Source: Eubacteriaceae bacterium (lineage in GTDB: Bacteria > Bacillota > Clostridia > Peptostreptococcales > Anaerovoracaceae). From it: 64,000 nucleotides of DNA. A program made the position numbers and the translations under genes. Below the pieces are notes generated by a model, which saw nothing but the letters and a program-made list of their open reading frames with translations, did not search any database and had not been told where the DNA came from. Shown piece after piece: positions 43,733-52,596 of this stretch. Within the stretch, counting starts at the first letter, position 1. The number at the start of each line of letters is the position of its first letter. The DNA is taken from the NCBI GenBank assembly GCA_902362805.1, contig CABIXY010000003.1:219140-283139 (forward strand). The letters run 5' to 3'.

Positions 43733-45493
43733 ATGAAAAACCAGAAAAGAGTACAATTAACCATAGATGGCATGGATGTCAACGTGCCAGAAGATTACAC
43801 CATCCTCAAAGCAGCTAAAGAAGTAAACATCAAAATTCCTACGCTATGCTTTCTCAAGGACGTGTGTGAAATCGGATGCTGCCGTATGTGCCTGGTAGAA
43901 GTAGAAGGCATGAAAAACTGGCAGGCATCCTGTGTGCAGAAGGTTGCAGACGGTATGGTCGTCAAAACCCATACGCCGGACATTCTCAATTTCAGAAAAA
44001 AGAACCTGGAACTGATATTATCCAATCACCCTGCAATGTGTCAGAGCTGTAACAGAGGGTCTTCAGACTGCGAGCTGAAAACTCTGGCCAACACCATGGA
44101 TACAGAGTTTGCCAATTATGCAAGAAACCAGGAAGTGATCACAGCCAATCAGGTTATGGAAGTGGACGATGGTATTTCCATCATGCGTGACCCGAACAGA
44201 TGTATCCTCTGCAGAAGATGTATCAGCATCTGTCATAACGTGCAGACCGTAGGTGCAATTGATGTAATAAACAGAGGCTTCAACACAGTAGTAGGTACCA
44301 CCTTTAACAGACCGATTGATGAGTCAAAGTGCGTGAACTGCGGACAGTGTATCAACGTCTGTCCGACAGGAGCCCTGCAGGAACACGCCAATATGGATGA
44401 TTTTTGGGAGCTTCTCAAGAATCCTGAAAAATATGTCATCGTACAGACTGCTCCGGCGGTCAGAGCGGCTTTGGGCGAAGAGTTTGGCATGCCAATCGGC
44501 ACCGATGTAACCGGAAAGATGGCGACTGCTCTGCGCATGCTGGGCTTTGATAACGTATTCGATACGGATACCGCAGCAGACCTTACGATCATGGAAGAGG
44601 GAACGGAACTGCTGAACAGAATGAACAACGGCGGGAAACTGCCTTTGATCACCTCCTGCTCACCAGGCTGGATCAAGTTCTGCGAACACTACTTCCCGGA
44701 TATGCTGGATAACTTGTCTTCCTGCAAATCCCCACACGAGATGATGGGGGCAATCATCAAATCCTATTATGCAGAGAAGATCGGCAAGGCACCGGAAAAC
44801 ATCGCGGTTGTTTCGATCATGCCTTGTACTGCAAAGAAATTTGAAGCGCAGAGAGACGAACTCAATGTAGACGGACAGCAGGATGTCGACGTAGTTTTGA
44901 CGACAAGAGAACTCTCCAGAATGATCAAAGCCTTTGGCATCGATTTCCCAGCTCTGCCGGATAGTGAATTTGACAATCCACTGGGTGTTTCAACTGGTGC
45001 TGGAACCATCTTCGGCGCCTCTGGCGGTGTAATGGAAGCGGCGCTGAGAACTGTTGCCGATATCGTCACAGGTCAGAGTTCAGACTCTATCGACTATATG
45101 CAGGTTCGCGGTCAGGAAGAAGGCATTAAAGAAGCGGAAATCAAGATTGGCGATGTGACGGTCAAAGCTGCCGCAGCCCATGGCCTTGGTAATGCCAGAG
45201 TCCTTATGGAGAGAGTGCAGGCTGGCGAACACTTTGACTTTATCGAAGTCATGGCATGTCCTGGCGGCTGCATCAACGGCGGCGGCCAGCCACAGCAGCC
45301 ATCTTCGGTTCGCAACTGGATTAATGTCGGCGAAGAGAGAGCGAAGGCGCTCTACAGAAGTGACCACGAGAATTTCATCAGAAAGTCTCATAAAAATCCA
45401 GTTATCAAAGAATTATACAAGGAATATCTGGGTGAACCTGGTGGCGAAAGAGCACATAAACTGCTGCATACCCATTACCATCCGAGAGGCTGA
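43733..45493 (+). CDS. [FeFe] hydrogenase catalytic subunit (operon 2)
   Basis: A 586-residue catalytic subunit. Plant-type [2Fe-2S] (CEIGCCRMC), [4Fe-4S] sites (CILCRRCISICHN and CVNCGQCINVCPTGA), H-cluster motifs TSCSPGW (Cys309, Ser310), MPCTAKKFE (Cys365) and ACPGGCINGGGQP (Cys509/513). The second Cys of the usual TSCC pair is Ser here, a variant I recall from other trimeric clostridial enzymes. The His-Cys cluster reads HPAMCQSCNRGSSDC. Together with the Rex site it suggests this copy runs when NADH accumulates. Confidence 0.94.
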   Translation: MKNQKRVQLTIDGMDVNVPEDYTILKAAKEVNIKIPTLCFLKDVCEIGCCRMCLVEVEGMKNWQASCVQKVADGMVVKTHTPDILNFRKKNLELILSNHPAMCQSCNRGSSDCELKTLANTMDTEFANYARNQEVITANQVMEVDDGISIMRDPNRCILCRRCISICHNVQTVGAIDVINRGFNTVVGTTFNRPIDESKCVNCGQCINVCPTGALQEHANMDDFWELLKNPEKYVIVQTAPAVRAALGEEFGMPIGTDVTGKMATALRMLGFDNVFDTDTAADLTIMEEGTELLNRMNNGGKLPLITSCSPGWIKFCEHYFPDMLDNLSSCKSPHEMMGAIIKSYYAEKIGKAPENIAVVSIMPCTAKKFEAQRDELNVDGQQDVDVVLTTRELSRMIKAFGIDFPALPDSEFDNPLGVSTGAGTIFGASGGVMEAALRTVADIVTGQSSDSIDYMQVRGQEEGIKEAEIKIGDVTVKAAAAHGLGNARVLMERVQAGEHFDFIEVMACPGGCINGGGQPQQPSSVRNWINVGEERAKALYRSDHENFIRKSHKNPVIKELYKEYLGEPGGERAHKLLHTHYHPRG

Positions 45494-45517
45494 TAACATA
45501 AATAGTGACAAATAGAT

Positions 45518-45560
45518 AAAAATGCGGCAGGCCGGCAGCGGTCAGCTGCATTTTTATTAT
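45518..45560 (+). terminator. Terminator after hydrogenase operon 2
   Basis: AAAAATGC (45518-45525) pairs with GCATTTTT (45548-45555) around an inner G+C-rich hairpin, then ATTATT. Confidence 0.8.
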
Positions 45561-45688
45561 TATGTAGAAGACATAAAGGTAGTCGATAACGAAACTGGTG
45601 CGGGAGACTTTACGCTGCCAGCCTTGACCGCCTGGGCCAGCGCCAGTATAATATAAATAAATCCTATCGTTAATTGGGAGGAAAAATC

Positions 45689-45916
45689 ATGTCTGATAAA
45701 AAGAAAGTGCCGTTCTGCACCTGCGATGATCACCAGTGCCCCTTTAACCCTGTCAATCACGACCAGGGCTGTACACCGTGTATCGCAAAAAATTTAAAAG
45801 CCGGAGAAACGCCGAGTTGTTTTTTCAACAAGCTGGACCCGGAGAAAAAGGAGGATCGTGGCGATTATTTACATAAAGACTTTGCCAGAATCGTCATGAA
45901 ATTGCATGAAGATTGA
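45689..45916 (+). CDS. Small Cys-rich protein, DUF6485-like
   Basis: A 75-residue soluble protein with clustered cysteines, CTCDDHQCPFNP, GCTPC and PSCFF, probably binding a metal or iron-sulfur cluster. This matches the small DUF6485 family, whose function is unknown. GGGAGGAAAAATC precedes ATG 45689; an in-frame ATG 15 bases earlier is inside the ribosome site. It overlaps the LysR gene by 11 bases, so the two are translated together. Confidence 0.72.
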   Translation: MSDKKKVPFCTCDDHQCPFNPVNHDQGCTPCIAKNLKAGETPSCFFNKLDPEKKEDRGDYLHKDFARIVMKLHED

Positions 45917-46829
45917 ACAGCTGCAGCAGCTTTTAAAGATCGTAGAAGAAGGCAGTATCAACGAGGCGGCAAAAGAGCTGTATATCGCCCGCTCCTCACT
46001 GAGCACTTCTATGAAAAATTTAGAGACGGAATTAGGTGCACCGATTTTCAGCCGTAACAGTAAAGGCGTCTGTCTGACTGACTTTGGCGTCGACGTTTAC
46101 AATCAGGCAAAAGATATCTGCACCAAAATTGATTTTATTCAGAGCGTTCCTCATGAGGAACATCCAACGAATCTCTCCATTTCCAGCATGTATTGCTCCC
46201 TGGCCAATGATGCCTTTGTAGAACTTTATCAGAGGCATTATCAGGAGGATTTTACCGGAAACATAGAGGAATGTACGCTGAACCAGGTGATTAACCAGGT
46301 TCATTCTGGTCTGAGCGAACTCGGCATGGTGACGCTGTTTTCTGACAGCGAGTCGGTGGCGCTGAAAAAGATCGCTGAAAACCATTTGGAATTTCATAAG
46401 GTGATTGACCGCCAGCTGCACGCCATCATCGGGCCCCAAAACCCTCTGTACCTGGAAGGACGAAGCTCGGTCTGTTTAACTGATTTGAAAGACTTCCCCT
46501 ATATCGTCAACTATGCGTCGCCTTCGGACTACTCCTGGGAACGGACCTTAGATGGGCGCAAGCGGAAGCGGGCGGAGATCCAAGTCAGCGATTTAGGCTG
46601 CGCCCTGCGGCTCATAAACGCCACTGACGCCATTATGATCGACACCTACGATAAAGACACCTACGCGCAGCTTTATGCGCCCAATGGCTGCAAATTTATC
46701 CCTCTTGCAGATTCGCCCCTCGCCTGCAAATTGGGCTGGGTCAAGTCCAAAGACAAGACTCTTTCAAAAGTGGCTGAAGAGTTTCTTTCTATTATCAGCG
46801 ACAAAGTAGAAAAAGGACATTTTAAATAA
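45906..46829 (+). CDS. LysR-family regulator, copy 1
   Basis: A 307-residue LysR-type regulator. The N-terminal winged HTH (IEQLQQLLKIVEEGSINEAAKEL, SLSTSMKNLETELG) is followed by a periplasmic-binding-like effector domain. It is a tandem duplicate of 48201-49121: 62 of the first 72 residues match by eye. It likely controls the adjacent YkvI gene through a shared box at 46901-46929. Terminator 46845-46885 follows, so YkvI copy 1 has its own promoter. Confidence 0.92.
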   Translation: MKIEQLQQLLKIVEEGSINEAAKELYIARSSLSTSMKNLETELGAPIFSRNSKGVCLTDFGVDVYNQAKDICTKIDFIQSVPHEEHPTNLSISSMYCSLANDAFVELYQRHYQEDFTGNIEECTLNQVINQVHSGLSELGMVTLFSDSESVALKKIAENHLEFHKVIDRQLHAIIGPQNPLYLEGRSSVCLTDLKDFPYIVNYASPSDYSWERTLDGRKRKRAEIQVSDLGCALRLINATDAIMIDTYDKDTYAQLYAPNGCKFIPLADSPLACKLGWVKSKDKTLSKVAEEFLSIISDKVEKGHFK

Positions 46830-46844
46830 GAAGGATTCGCAACG

Positions 46845-46885
46845 AAAACTGCTGTCTCCAATGATGAATTGGACAGCAGTTTTTG
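46845..46885 (+). terminator. Terminator after LysR copy 1
   Basis: AAAACTGCTGTCTCCAA folds with TTGGACAGCAGTTTTTG, one bulge, 7-base loop. Confidence 0.85.
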
Positions 46886-46900
46886 TGTTCTAAAATTACG

Positions 46901-46929
46901 CCGTATCTTGTACGGAATACGGAATGACC
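46901..46929 (+). promoter_or_regulatory. LysR box upstream of YkvI copy 1
   Basis: CCGTAT-N10-ATACGG (46901-46922) is a perfect interrupted palindrome. TTGTACGGAATAC, two differing bases and ATGACC recur before YkvI copy 2 at the same relative place. Confidence 0.65.
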
Positions 46930-47074
46930 GCGGAAAAGGAAGTTGTGCTATTATTAATACAAAATCCACCTTTAGCTGACAAGAACATTCTGATTCTGAC
47001 AGCTAGGCATATGCGTTCGTGAGCTTATCAACTGAAGGGAACTTCGCTATACGAGAAAGGAAAAGGTATTTAAG

Positions 47075-48193
47075 ATGAAAAAGAAAAGCACGACGAATGT
47101 TATCAAGTTTGCTGGCGCGTACATAGCCTATATCATAGGTTCAGGCTTTGCCACAGGTCAGGAAATCATACAGTTCTATACCTCCTATGGCTGGGTCAGC
47201 ATCATCGGTATTCTGATCAGCATGTTTCTCTTTGCCTGGGTGGGGAAAACCGTCATGGTAAACGGTTTTCGCCATAGAGGTGATAAAGGAGGGAATGAAT
47301 ATCAGTTTTATTGCGGTAAATACCTGGGGAAATTTTATGAAATCTTCGTTCCGTTTTTTCTCTTTTGCGTCGTCGTCATCATGATTTCCGGGGCAGGCGC
47401 AACGCTGAACGAATACTACGGGCTCAACTATTATGTGGGCAGTCTGCTGATGGCGGTGCTGATCTATGCAGCCTATGTCTTCGGCTTAAAAGGCGTGGTA
47501 AACGTCATTGGCTTGATCGGGCCTGTGATTATCGTATTTACTCTGGGCGTGGGATTGTTCACTTTGTTTAAAAACGGCTTGGATCTTACACCGGCATCTG
47601 CAGGACTTGAGAAGCTGACGGCGAGTCAGGCCTCCGCACACTGGTTGGTCAGCGGAATCCTCTATGCTGCATACAACGTTTTCGGTGCTGTTATCTTTCT
47701 CAATGCCTTGGGAAAAGAAGCGGAGGATCAGCGGGAAGCGGCGAGGGGCGGTATGCTGGGCGGTATCGTATTGATGTCGGCAACGCTGGTCATGAATATT
47801 GCCTTTCTTTCAAAGCTGGGAGATGTTGCAAACCTGGCGATTCCGACCCTTCACCTGGCCGATGCCATTTCTCCGCTCATCGGAAAACTGTTTTCCATCG
47901 TATTGATCTGCGGAATTTTCTCAACTGCCGCCCCGATGACCTGGACAGTTTGCAATAAGATTACGACAGAGGGCACGAAAAAATCAAAAGTGATTGCAGC
48001 CATCGTGGTTGTGGCGGCCTTCTTCTGCGGGCAACTGCCGTTCGGAACCCTGGTGGGCATCATCTATCCATATACGGGCTATCTGGGCATTTTGTTCATG
48101 ATCTGTCTGGCAGGCCATCAGATCAAACATCGCAAGGTGCGGTCGGGAAAAATTGCCGTCGTTTCTGACGAGGCGACGACAGAGAAAGCGTGA
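47075..48193 (+). CDS. YkvI-family membrane transporter, copy 1
   Basis: A 372-residue polytopic membrane protein with about ten hydrophobic helices, of the YkvI family within the amino acid/polyamine/cation superfamily. The N-terminus AYIAYIIGSGFATGQEIIQFYTSYG, with its helix break, is typical of substrate-binding segments in that superfamily. The substrate is unknown; the neighbouring aminotransferase suggests an amino acid or amine. A copy 2 paralogue follows after LysR copy 2. It has a basic tail of about 30 residues. Confidence 0.82.
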   Translation: MKKKSTTNVIKFAGAYIAYIIGSGFATGQEIIQFYTSYGWVSIIGILISMFLFAWVGKTVMVNGFRHRGDKGGNEYQFYCGKYLGKFYEIFVPFFLFCVVVIMISGAGATLNEYYGLNYYVGSLLMAVLIYAAYVFGLKGVVNVIGLIGPVIIVFTLGVGLFTLFKNGLDLTPASAGLEKLTASQASAHWLVSGILYAAYNVFGAVIFLNALGKEAEDQREAARGGMLGGIVLMSATLVMNIAFLSKLGDVANLAIPTLHLADAISPLIGKLFSIVLICGIFSTAAPMTWTVCNKITTEGTKKSKVIAAIVVVAAFFCGQLPFGTLVGIIYPYTGYLGILFMICLAGHQIKHRKVRSGKIAVVSDEATTEKA

Positions 48194-48200
48194 AGCGGCA

Positions 48201-49121
48201 ATGAAAATTGAACAGCTGGAACAGCTGCTGCGCATCGTGGAAGAGGGGAGCATGAACGAAGCGGCAAAGGAACTCTATCTTGCCCGCTCCTCCCTGAGCA
48301 CCTCAGTTAAAAATTTAGAGAGAGAACTGGGAGCCCCTATATTCGAACGGAACAGTCGTGGCGTCTGCCTGACAGAGTTCGGCGTAGACGTATACACCCA
48401 GGCAAAGGATATCTGCCAGAGAATTGAGTTTCTTCAGAGTATTCCGAGAGCAGAAAGTAAAATCAACTTATCTATTTCCAGTATGTATTGCTCTCTGGCT
48501 AACGATGCCTTTGTTGAAATGTATCGCAGGCATTATAGAGAAGACTTTACTGGTACAGTGGAAGAGTGTATGCTGACGGAGGTCATTCGTCAGGTGGGTG
48601 CGGGATTGACGGAGGTCGGAATTGTGACCTTGTTTTCAGACAGTGAAGCGGTTTCGCTGCGGAAACTGGAAGAAAACGAGCTGGAATTCAATGAAATCAT
48701 TAAACGAAATCTCCATGCGATCATCGGTCCTGAAAATCCCCTTTATAGACAGAGGCGAGAGTGGGTGACCCTGGAGGAATTAAAAGATTTCCCTTATATC
48801 GTGAACTACGCTTCTCCTTCTGACTATTCTTGGGAGCGGACGCTGGACGGACGCAAAAGAAAGCGGGCGGAAATTCAAATCAGCGATCTGGGCTGTGCGT
48901 TGCGATTGATCAGTGAAACCGACGCCATCATGATCGATACCTATGACAAAGAAACCTATGCATCTTTATATGCGCCAAACCTGTGCCGGTTTATTCCGAT
49001 TAAAGATTCCCCTCTGGCCTGCCGGCTGGGCTGGGTGAAAGCGAGGCACAAGCAGCTTTCGGCGGCATGCAGGGAATTCCTGCTCGTACTGGAGGAAAAG
49101 GCAGCTAGGCTAGCCGAATGA
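48201..49121 (+). CDS. LysR-family regulator, copy 2
   Basis: A 306-residue LysR-type regulator, the duplicate of 45906-46829, with the same HTH (IEQLEQLLRIVEEGSMNEAAKEL) and near-identical effector-domain blocks such as FPYIVNYASPSDYSWERTL, so the ligand may be the same. ATG 48201 lies eight bases after YkvI copy 1; an in-frame ATG at 48153 inside that gene is unlikely. It probably controls YkvI copy 2 through the box at 49156-49185. Confidence 0.92.
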   Translation: MKIEQLEQLLRIVEEGSMNEAAKELYLARSSLSTSVKNLERELGAPIFERNSRGVCLTEFGVDVYTQAKDICQRIEFLQSIPRAESKINLSISSMYCSLANDAFVEMYRRHYREDFTGTVEECMLTEVIRQVGAGLTEVGIVTLFSDSEAVSLRKLEENELEFNEIIKRNLHAIIGPENPLYRQRREWVTLEELKDFPYIVNYASPSDYSWERTLDGRKRKRAEIQISDLGCALRLISETDAIMIDTYDKETYASLYAPNLCRFIPIKDSPLACRLGWVKARHKQLSAACREFLLVLEEKAARLAE

Positions 49122-49155
49122 ATTAAGTGTCCCATCTACGGATGTCCAAAATAAC

Positions 49156-49185
49156 GGCGCATTTTGTACGGAATACTGTATGACC
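49156..49185 (+). promoter_or_regulatory. LysR box upstream of YkvI copy 2
   Basis: GCGCAT-tttgtacgga-ATACTG followed by TATGACC. It shares TTGTACGGAATAC (49164-49176) and ATGACC with the box before YkvI copy 1. Confidence 0.6.
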
Positions 49186-49226
49186 AGACCACATAAAATT
49201 ATGGTAGCATATAGGTAAGGGATGGG

Positions 49227-50312
49227 ATGAGTTTGAAAGAAAAAGTAAATATATTGAGTGTCATCAAGTACGCAGGTGCATATATCGCCTTTGAAATAGG
49301 GTCAGGCTTTGCGACGGGACAGGAGATTCTGCAGTTTTATACGTCTTATGGCGTTTGGAGTATTGGAGCTGCCGTCATCAGCATGTTTCTCTTCGCTTGG
49401 GCTGGCGGCAGTGTGATGAAAATCGGTTATGAGACCAGGAACGTGGAAGACCTCAAGCCGTATCAGCTCTTGTGCGGAAGAGTTATGGGGACCTTTTACG
49501 AGTATTTCGTCCTGTTTTATCTTTTCGCCGTTTTGGCAGTGATGATCTCGGGCGCAGGCGCATCGCTGCAGGAATACTGCGGTGTCAGTTATTATGTCGG
49601 CGGCCTGTTCATGGCTCTGCTGGTGTTCGTCGCTTTCGCCTTTGGTCTGGAGAAACTGATCGACATTGTGGGTCTCATGGGTCCTCTGATTATCGGATTC
49701 TCCATCTTTATTGCCATTTGCACCATTACGGCTAATTTTGGAGATCTGATGGTAGGCAACATCGATGTCAGCAGATTGGTGACGTCAAAACCCACCGACA
49801 GCTGGTGGATGAGCGGAATCCTCTATGTGGCTTACAACGTGGTCAGCTCTATCGCCTTTCTGATGGCCCTGGGCAGAGATGCAAAATCCGCCCGTGAGGC
49901 AGCGGCAGGAGGCATCACAGGTGGTATACTGCTGATGGTCACCGTCATCTTTATGAATTTTGCGCTGCTTTCAAGGCTGGATTTAATTGAAGGCAGCATC
50001 GTTCCATCGCTGAAACTGGCAAATGAAGTATCCTCTTTGGCCGGAACCATCTTCGTCGTGGTCATGATCTGCGGCATCTTTTCCACCGCGGCGCCGGTGC
50101 TCTGGACTATTTGCAATAATCTGGCAAAACCGGGAAGCAAAATTTCCCTGGTGATTGCTTTGCTGGTCAGCCTGGATGCTTTTATCCTGGGACAGATGCC
50201 CTTTGATAAGCTGGTCAGCGTCATCTATCCGTATACGGGATATTTGGGGATGATTCTGTTGTTCTGTATTTGGAGATACAAGAAGTTAAAACATAAGACA
50301 ATTGGCAGGTGA
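49227..50312 (+). CDS. YkvI-family membrane transporter, copy 2
   Basis: A 361-residue transporter, paralogue of 47075-48193, with the same start (AYIAFEIGSGFATGQEILQFYTSYG) and helix pattern, e.g. VIMICGIFSTAAPVLWTICN-like text in the last third. It ends in a short basic tail. It is seven bases upstream of the aminotransferase gene and likely cotranscribed with it, so the transported compound may be the aminotransferase substrate. Confidence 0.82.
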   Translation: MSLKEKVNILSVIKYAGAYIAFEIGSGFATGQEILQFYTSYGVWSIGAAVISMFLFAWAGGSVMKIGYETRNVEDLKPYQLLCGRVMGTFYEYFVLFYLFAVLAVMISGAGASLQEYCGVSYYVGGLFMALLVFVAFAFGLEKLIDIVGLMGPLIIGFSIFIAICTITANFGDLMVGNIDVSRLVTSKPTDSWWMSGILYVAYNVVSSIAFLMALGRDAKSAREAAAGGITGGILLMVTVIFMNFALLSRLDLIEGSIVPSLKLANEVSSLAGTIFVVVMICGIFSTAAPVLWTICNNLAKPGSKISLVIALLVSLDAFILGQMPFDKLVSVIYPYTGYLGMILLFCIWRYKKLKHKTIGR

Positions 50313-50318
50313 ATACAA

Positions 50319-51446
50319 ATGATGAAAATTAGAGAAGAATTGCTGGCCTTGAAAAAGAACAGCTACGCTACTGGAGATTTTGAAATTCCAGAGGGCAGCA
50401 TGGACTGCACGGAAGGCGTGAACCCTTATGGCTGCCCTGAGGAAGTTCTGAATGCGTTCAGACAGATAAAACTAGAGGAAATCATCAACTATCCTCACGA
50501 TGTGAAGGTGTATGAGACAGTCTGCAATTACTGGTCAGATATGGCCTCTTTGAAAAAGGATAATATCATGTTGACCGACGGCAGCATTGCTGCAATCTAC
50601 ATCATCAACAACATCTTTGCGCAAAAAGGTGCAAAGGTTCTCGGTGTAGCGCCTCAGTTCTCTGACTACGTGTCCAACGCCAGGCTGCTGGGCATGGAGT
50701 ATCGCTTTGTGGCACTGGATCGGGCGGATCGTTACAAATTCGACGTTAATGCACTTTTGGAACAGATTACGGAAGACTTGGCCGTGGTATATCTGGACAA
50801 TCCTAATAATCCGACGGGTCAGATGATTACGCCAGGCGAGATTGAGATGGTACTGCGCAGAGCAAAAGCAAAGGATGTCTGCGTCATTGTGGACGAGGCC
50901 TATGGTGATTTTGTATCAAAGAGGGAGTCTGCCATGCAGCTGATGGATGAATACGAGAACCTCATCGTATTGCGGACCCTGTCGAAGGGGTTTGGCATGG
51001 CGGGAATTCGAGCGGGTTACATCGCCGCCTCAAAAGAATTGATTTCCTTTATGAACCAGATTACAAATCCTTATGCTGTGGGACAGATGTCGCGCAGGAT
51101 GATGGCGGTGGCTCTGGATAACGCCTATAGGCTGGAGCGGGATACCCAGGAGTTCGCCTCTGCAAAGGTGAAAGTGAGAAGAGTGATCGGGGAGAACATC
51201 AAAATGGCTGCCACCGATGACAGAGTGCCGATTTTTCTTCTGTACCATAGAGATCCTGCGGTGGATCTCTATCGACTGCTGGCTGAAAACGGCATCGTCG
51301 CAGTGCCTGGCAGCGCTTTTGACGCCATCGACAACAATTGCGTCAGGGTGAGACTGTCTTCGGAAGAGGACTTTCCGCCATACCTTGCAAAGCTGGAAAA
51401 GGCAGAAGAGATGGCTGGAATGATGAACCAGAAGGATGTAGTCTGA
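50319..51446 (+). CDS. Class I/II PLP aminotransferase, histidinol-phosphate-type
   Basis: A 375-residue fold-type I PLP enzyme. It shows the class signature VYLDNPNNPTGQMI, the cofactor Asp in VIVDEAYGDF, and the Schiff-base Lys in LRTLSKGFGMAGIRAG. It belongs to the HisC/CobD-like group. No histidine or cobalamin genes are adjacent, so it may transaminate or decarboxylate the substrate of the YkvI transporter before it. AGGTG lies just upstream; ATG 50319 or 50322 can serve. Confidence 0.88.
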   Translation: MMKIREELLALKKNSYATGDFEIPEGSMDCTEGVNPYGCPEEVLNAFRQIKLEEIINYPHDVKVYETVCNYWSDMASLKKDNIMLTDGSIAAIYIINNIFAQKGAKVLGVAPQFSDYVSNARLLGMEYRFVALDRADRYKFDVNALLEQITEDLAVVYLDNPNNPTGQMITPGEIEMVLRRAKAKDVCVIVDEAYGDFVSKRESAMQLMDEYENLIVLRTLSKGFGMAGIRAGYIAASKELISFMNQITNPYAVGQMSRRMMAVALDNAYRLERDTQEFASAKVKVRRVIGENIKMAATDDRVPIFLLYHRDPAVDLYRLLAENGIVAVPGSAFDAIDNNCVRVRLSSEEDFPPYLAKLEKAEEMAGMMNQKDVV

Positions 51447-51462
51447 GTGTGATCTGACAAAA

Positions 51463-51505
51463 GAAGAGGCTGCCAGGAACTCAGAATGAAGTTCGGCAGC
51501 CTTCT
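51463..51505. terminator. Convergent terminator
   Basis: AGGCTGCC (51467-51474) pairs with GGCAGCCT (51495-51502), extended by AGAAG/CTTCT, between two convergent genes. Confidence 0.8.
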
Positions 51506-51508
51506 GTC

Positions 51509-52153
51509 TTAGTCAGCTTTGTCCCGGAATCGATTGTAGTGTTTAGATAACAGCGTCTTGGCAGTTTCAAATTTGCCGTTCATGATGGCGCCGAGAATCT
51601 GCTGGTGCTCCACAATCGCCTCCATACGGTTGGTGTCGATATACCATTGATCGTATAGCACCGTCAGATAAAACAAGCCTTCGATTTCGGCGTACTGCTT
51701 TGATATATAAGGGTTGCTGCAGCATGCCACGAAAGCCGCTTCGAATGCGATAGAATATTTTGCGTATTCTGGCTGGCTCTCTAAATTCATGTGGCTCATC
51801 TGTTCCTTCAGCGCTTTCTGAAGCAGTTCGATCAAGGTGTCTGTCTGTTGGCTCTGCAGGCAGATTTCGAAGGAACCCAAGAGCATGCTGAGTATGGCCT
51901 GGGCGATATGTCCCAGCCGCCTATTGGAAAAGGTAATCACGCTGGGTCCGGCGTTAGGGTAGATTTCTACCAGCCCGTCCCGTTCCAACATAGAGATCGC
52001 TTCTCTGACGGGGGAATTGCTCACATTCAGTTCTTTGGAAATGGACATGATAGAAAGTCTTTCACCCGGCTGATATTTTAGTTCGATGATGTTTTTCTTG
52101 ATAATGTTATAAATCTGTTCCCTGATGGGGGTTCTGTTCAGTCGTCTATCCAT
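51509..52153 (-). CDS. GntR-family regulator (FCD type)
   Basis: A 214-residue regulator. N-terminal winged HTH (PIREQIYNIIKKNIIELKYQPGE, SNSPVREAISMLERDGLVEIYP) and a C-terminal all-helical FCD-like ligand domain. It is divergent from the iorA operon and the intergenic region holds a 22-bp inverted repeat, so it probably regulates aromatic amino-acid oxidation. A family member's ligand is usually the pathway's carboxylic acid. Confidence 0.92.
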   Translation of the reverse strand: MDRRLNRTPIREQIYNIIKKNIIELKYQPGERLSIMSISKELNVSNSPVREAISMLERDGLVEIYPNAGPSVITFSNRRLGHIAQAILSMLLGSFEICLQSQQTDTLIELLQKALKEQMSHMNLESQPEYAKYSIAFEAAFVACCSNPYISKQYAEIEGLFYLTVLYDQWYIDTNRMEAIVEHQQILGAIMNGKFETAKTLLSKHYNRFRDKAD

Positions 52154-52345
52154 AGTCGTTCCTCACCTTCGTCATATCTATATTTTAGCCCTTTAAAGTG
52201 AAACTGTCAAGAAAACGTGAATAAATTAACAGAATATAATGAATAATGGGCAATGCGTGATTTATCTAGGATGAGATCAAATCTCACTGCGGTTATACAT
52301 AAATTGGAAGCAGGGAAAAGCCTTGAACTTCAATTCTCCTGCTTC

Positions 52346-52367
52346 GATACAGTTTCAAAATTGTATC
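52346..52367. promoter_or_regulatory. Candidate GntR operator
   Basis: GATACAGTTT-CA-AAATTGTATC, an almost perfect inverted repeat between the divergent GntR and iorA genes. A GAAGCAGG/CCTGCTTC hairpin lies just before it. Confidence 0.5.
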
Positions 52368-52472
52368 ATGTATGCACTTGTATAATTTAACAAAAAATAA
52401 ATTAAAAATTTAATAATAAAAACATGTTTTGCTGTAAATTCGTAAAATCCTTGCCATTTAATCCCAAAAAAT

Positions 52473-52501
52473 TTGACAAAGTCTTTTCGGAATTTTACAA
52501 T
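52473..52501 (+). promoter_or_regulatory. Promoter of the ior operon
   Basis: TTGACA (52473-52478), 17 bases, TACAAT (52496-52501). A leader hairpin GCAGAGATG/CATCTGC follows at 52532-52555. Confidence 0.8.
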
Positions 52502-52596
52502 AAAAGAAGAAACAGATATATTAGTCCAGCTGCAGAGATGCCGGTGCTCATCTGCGGCGTGATGATTGATAAAATTTAAAGGAGGACGAGAGACCT

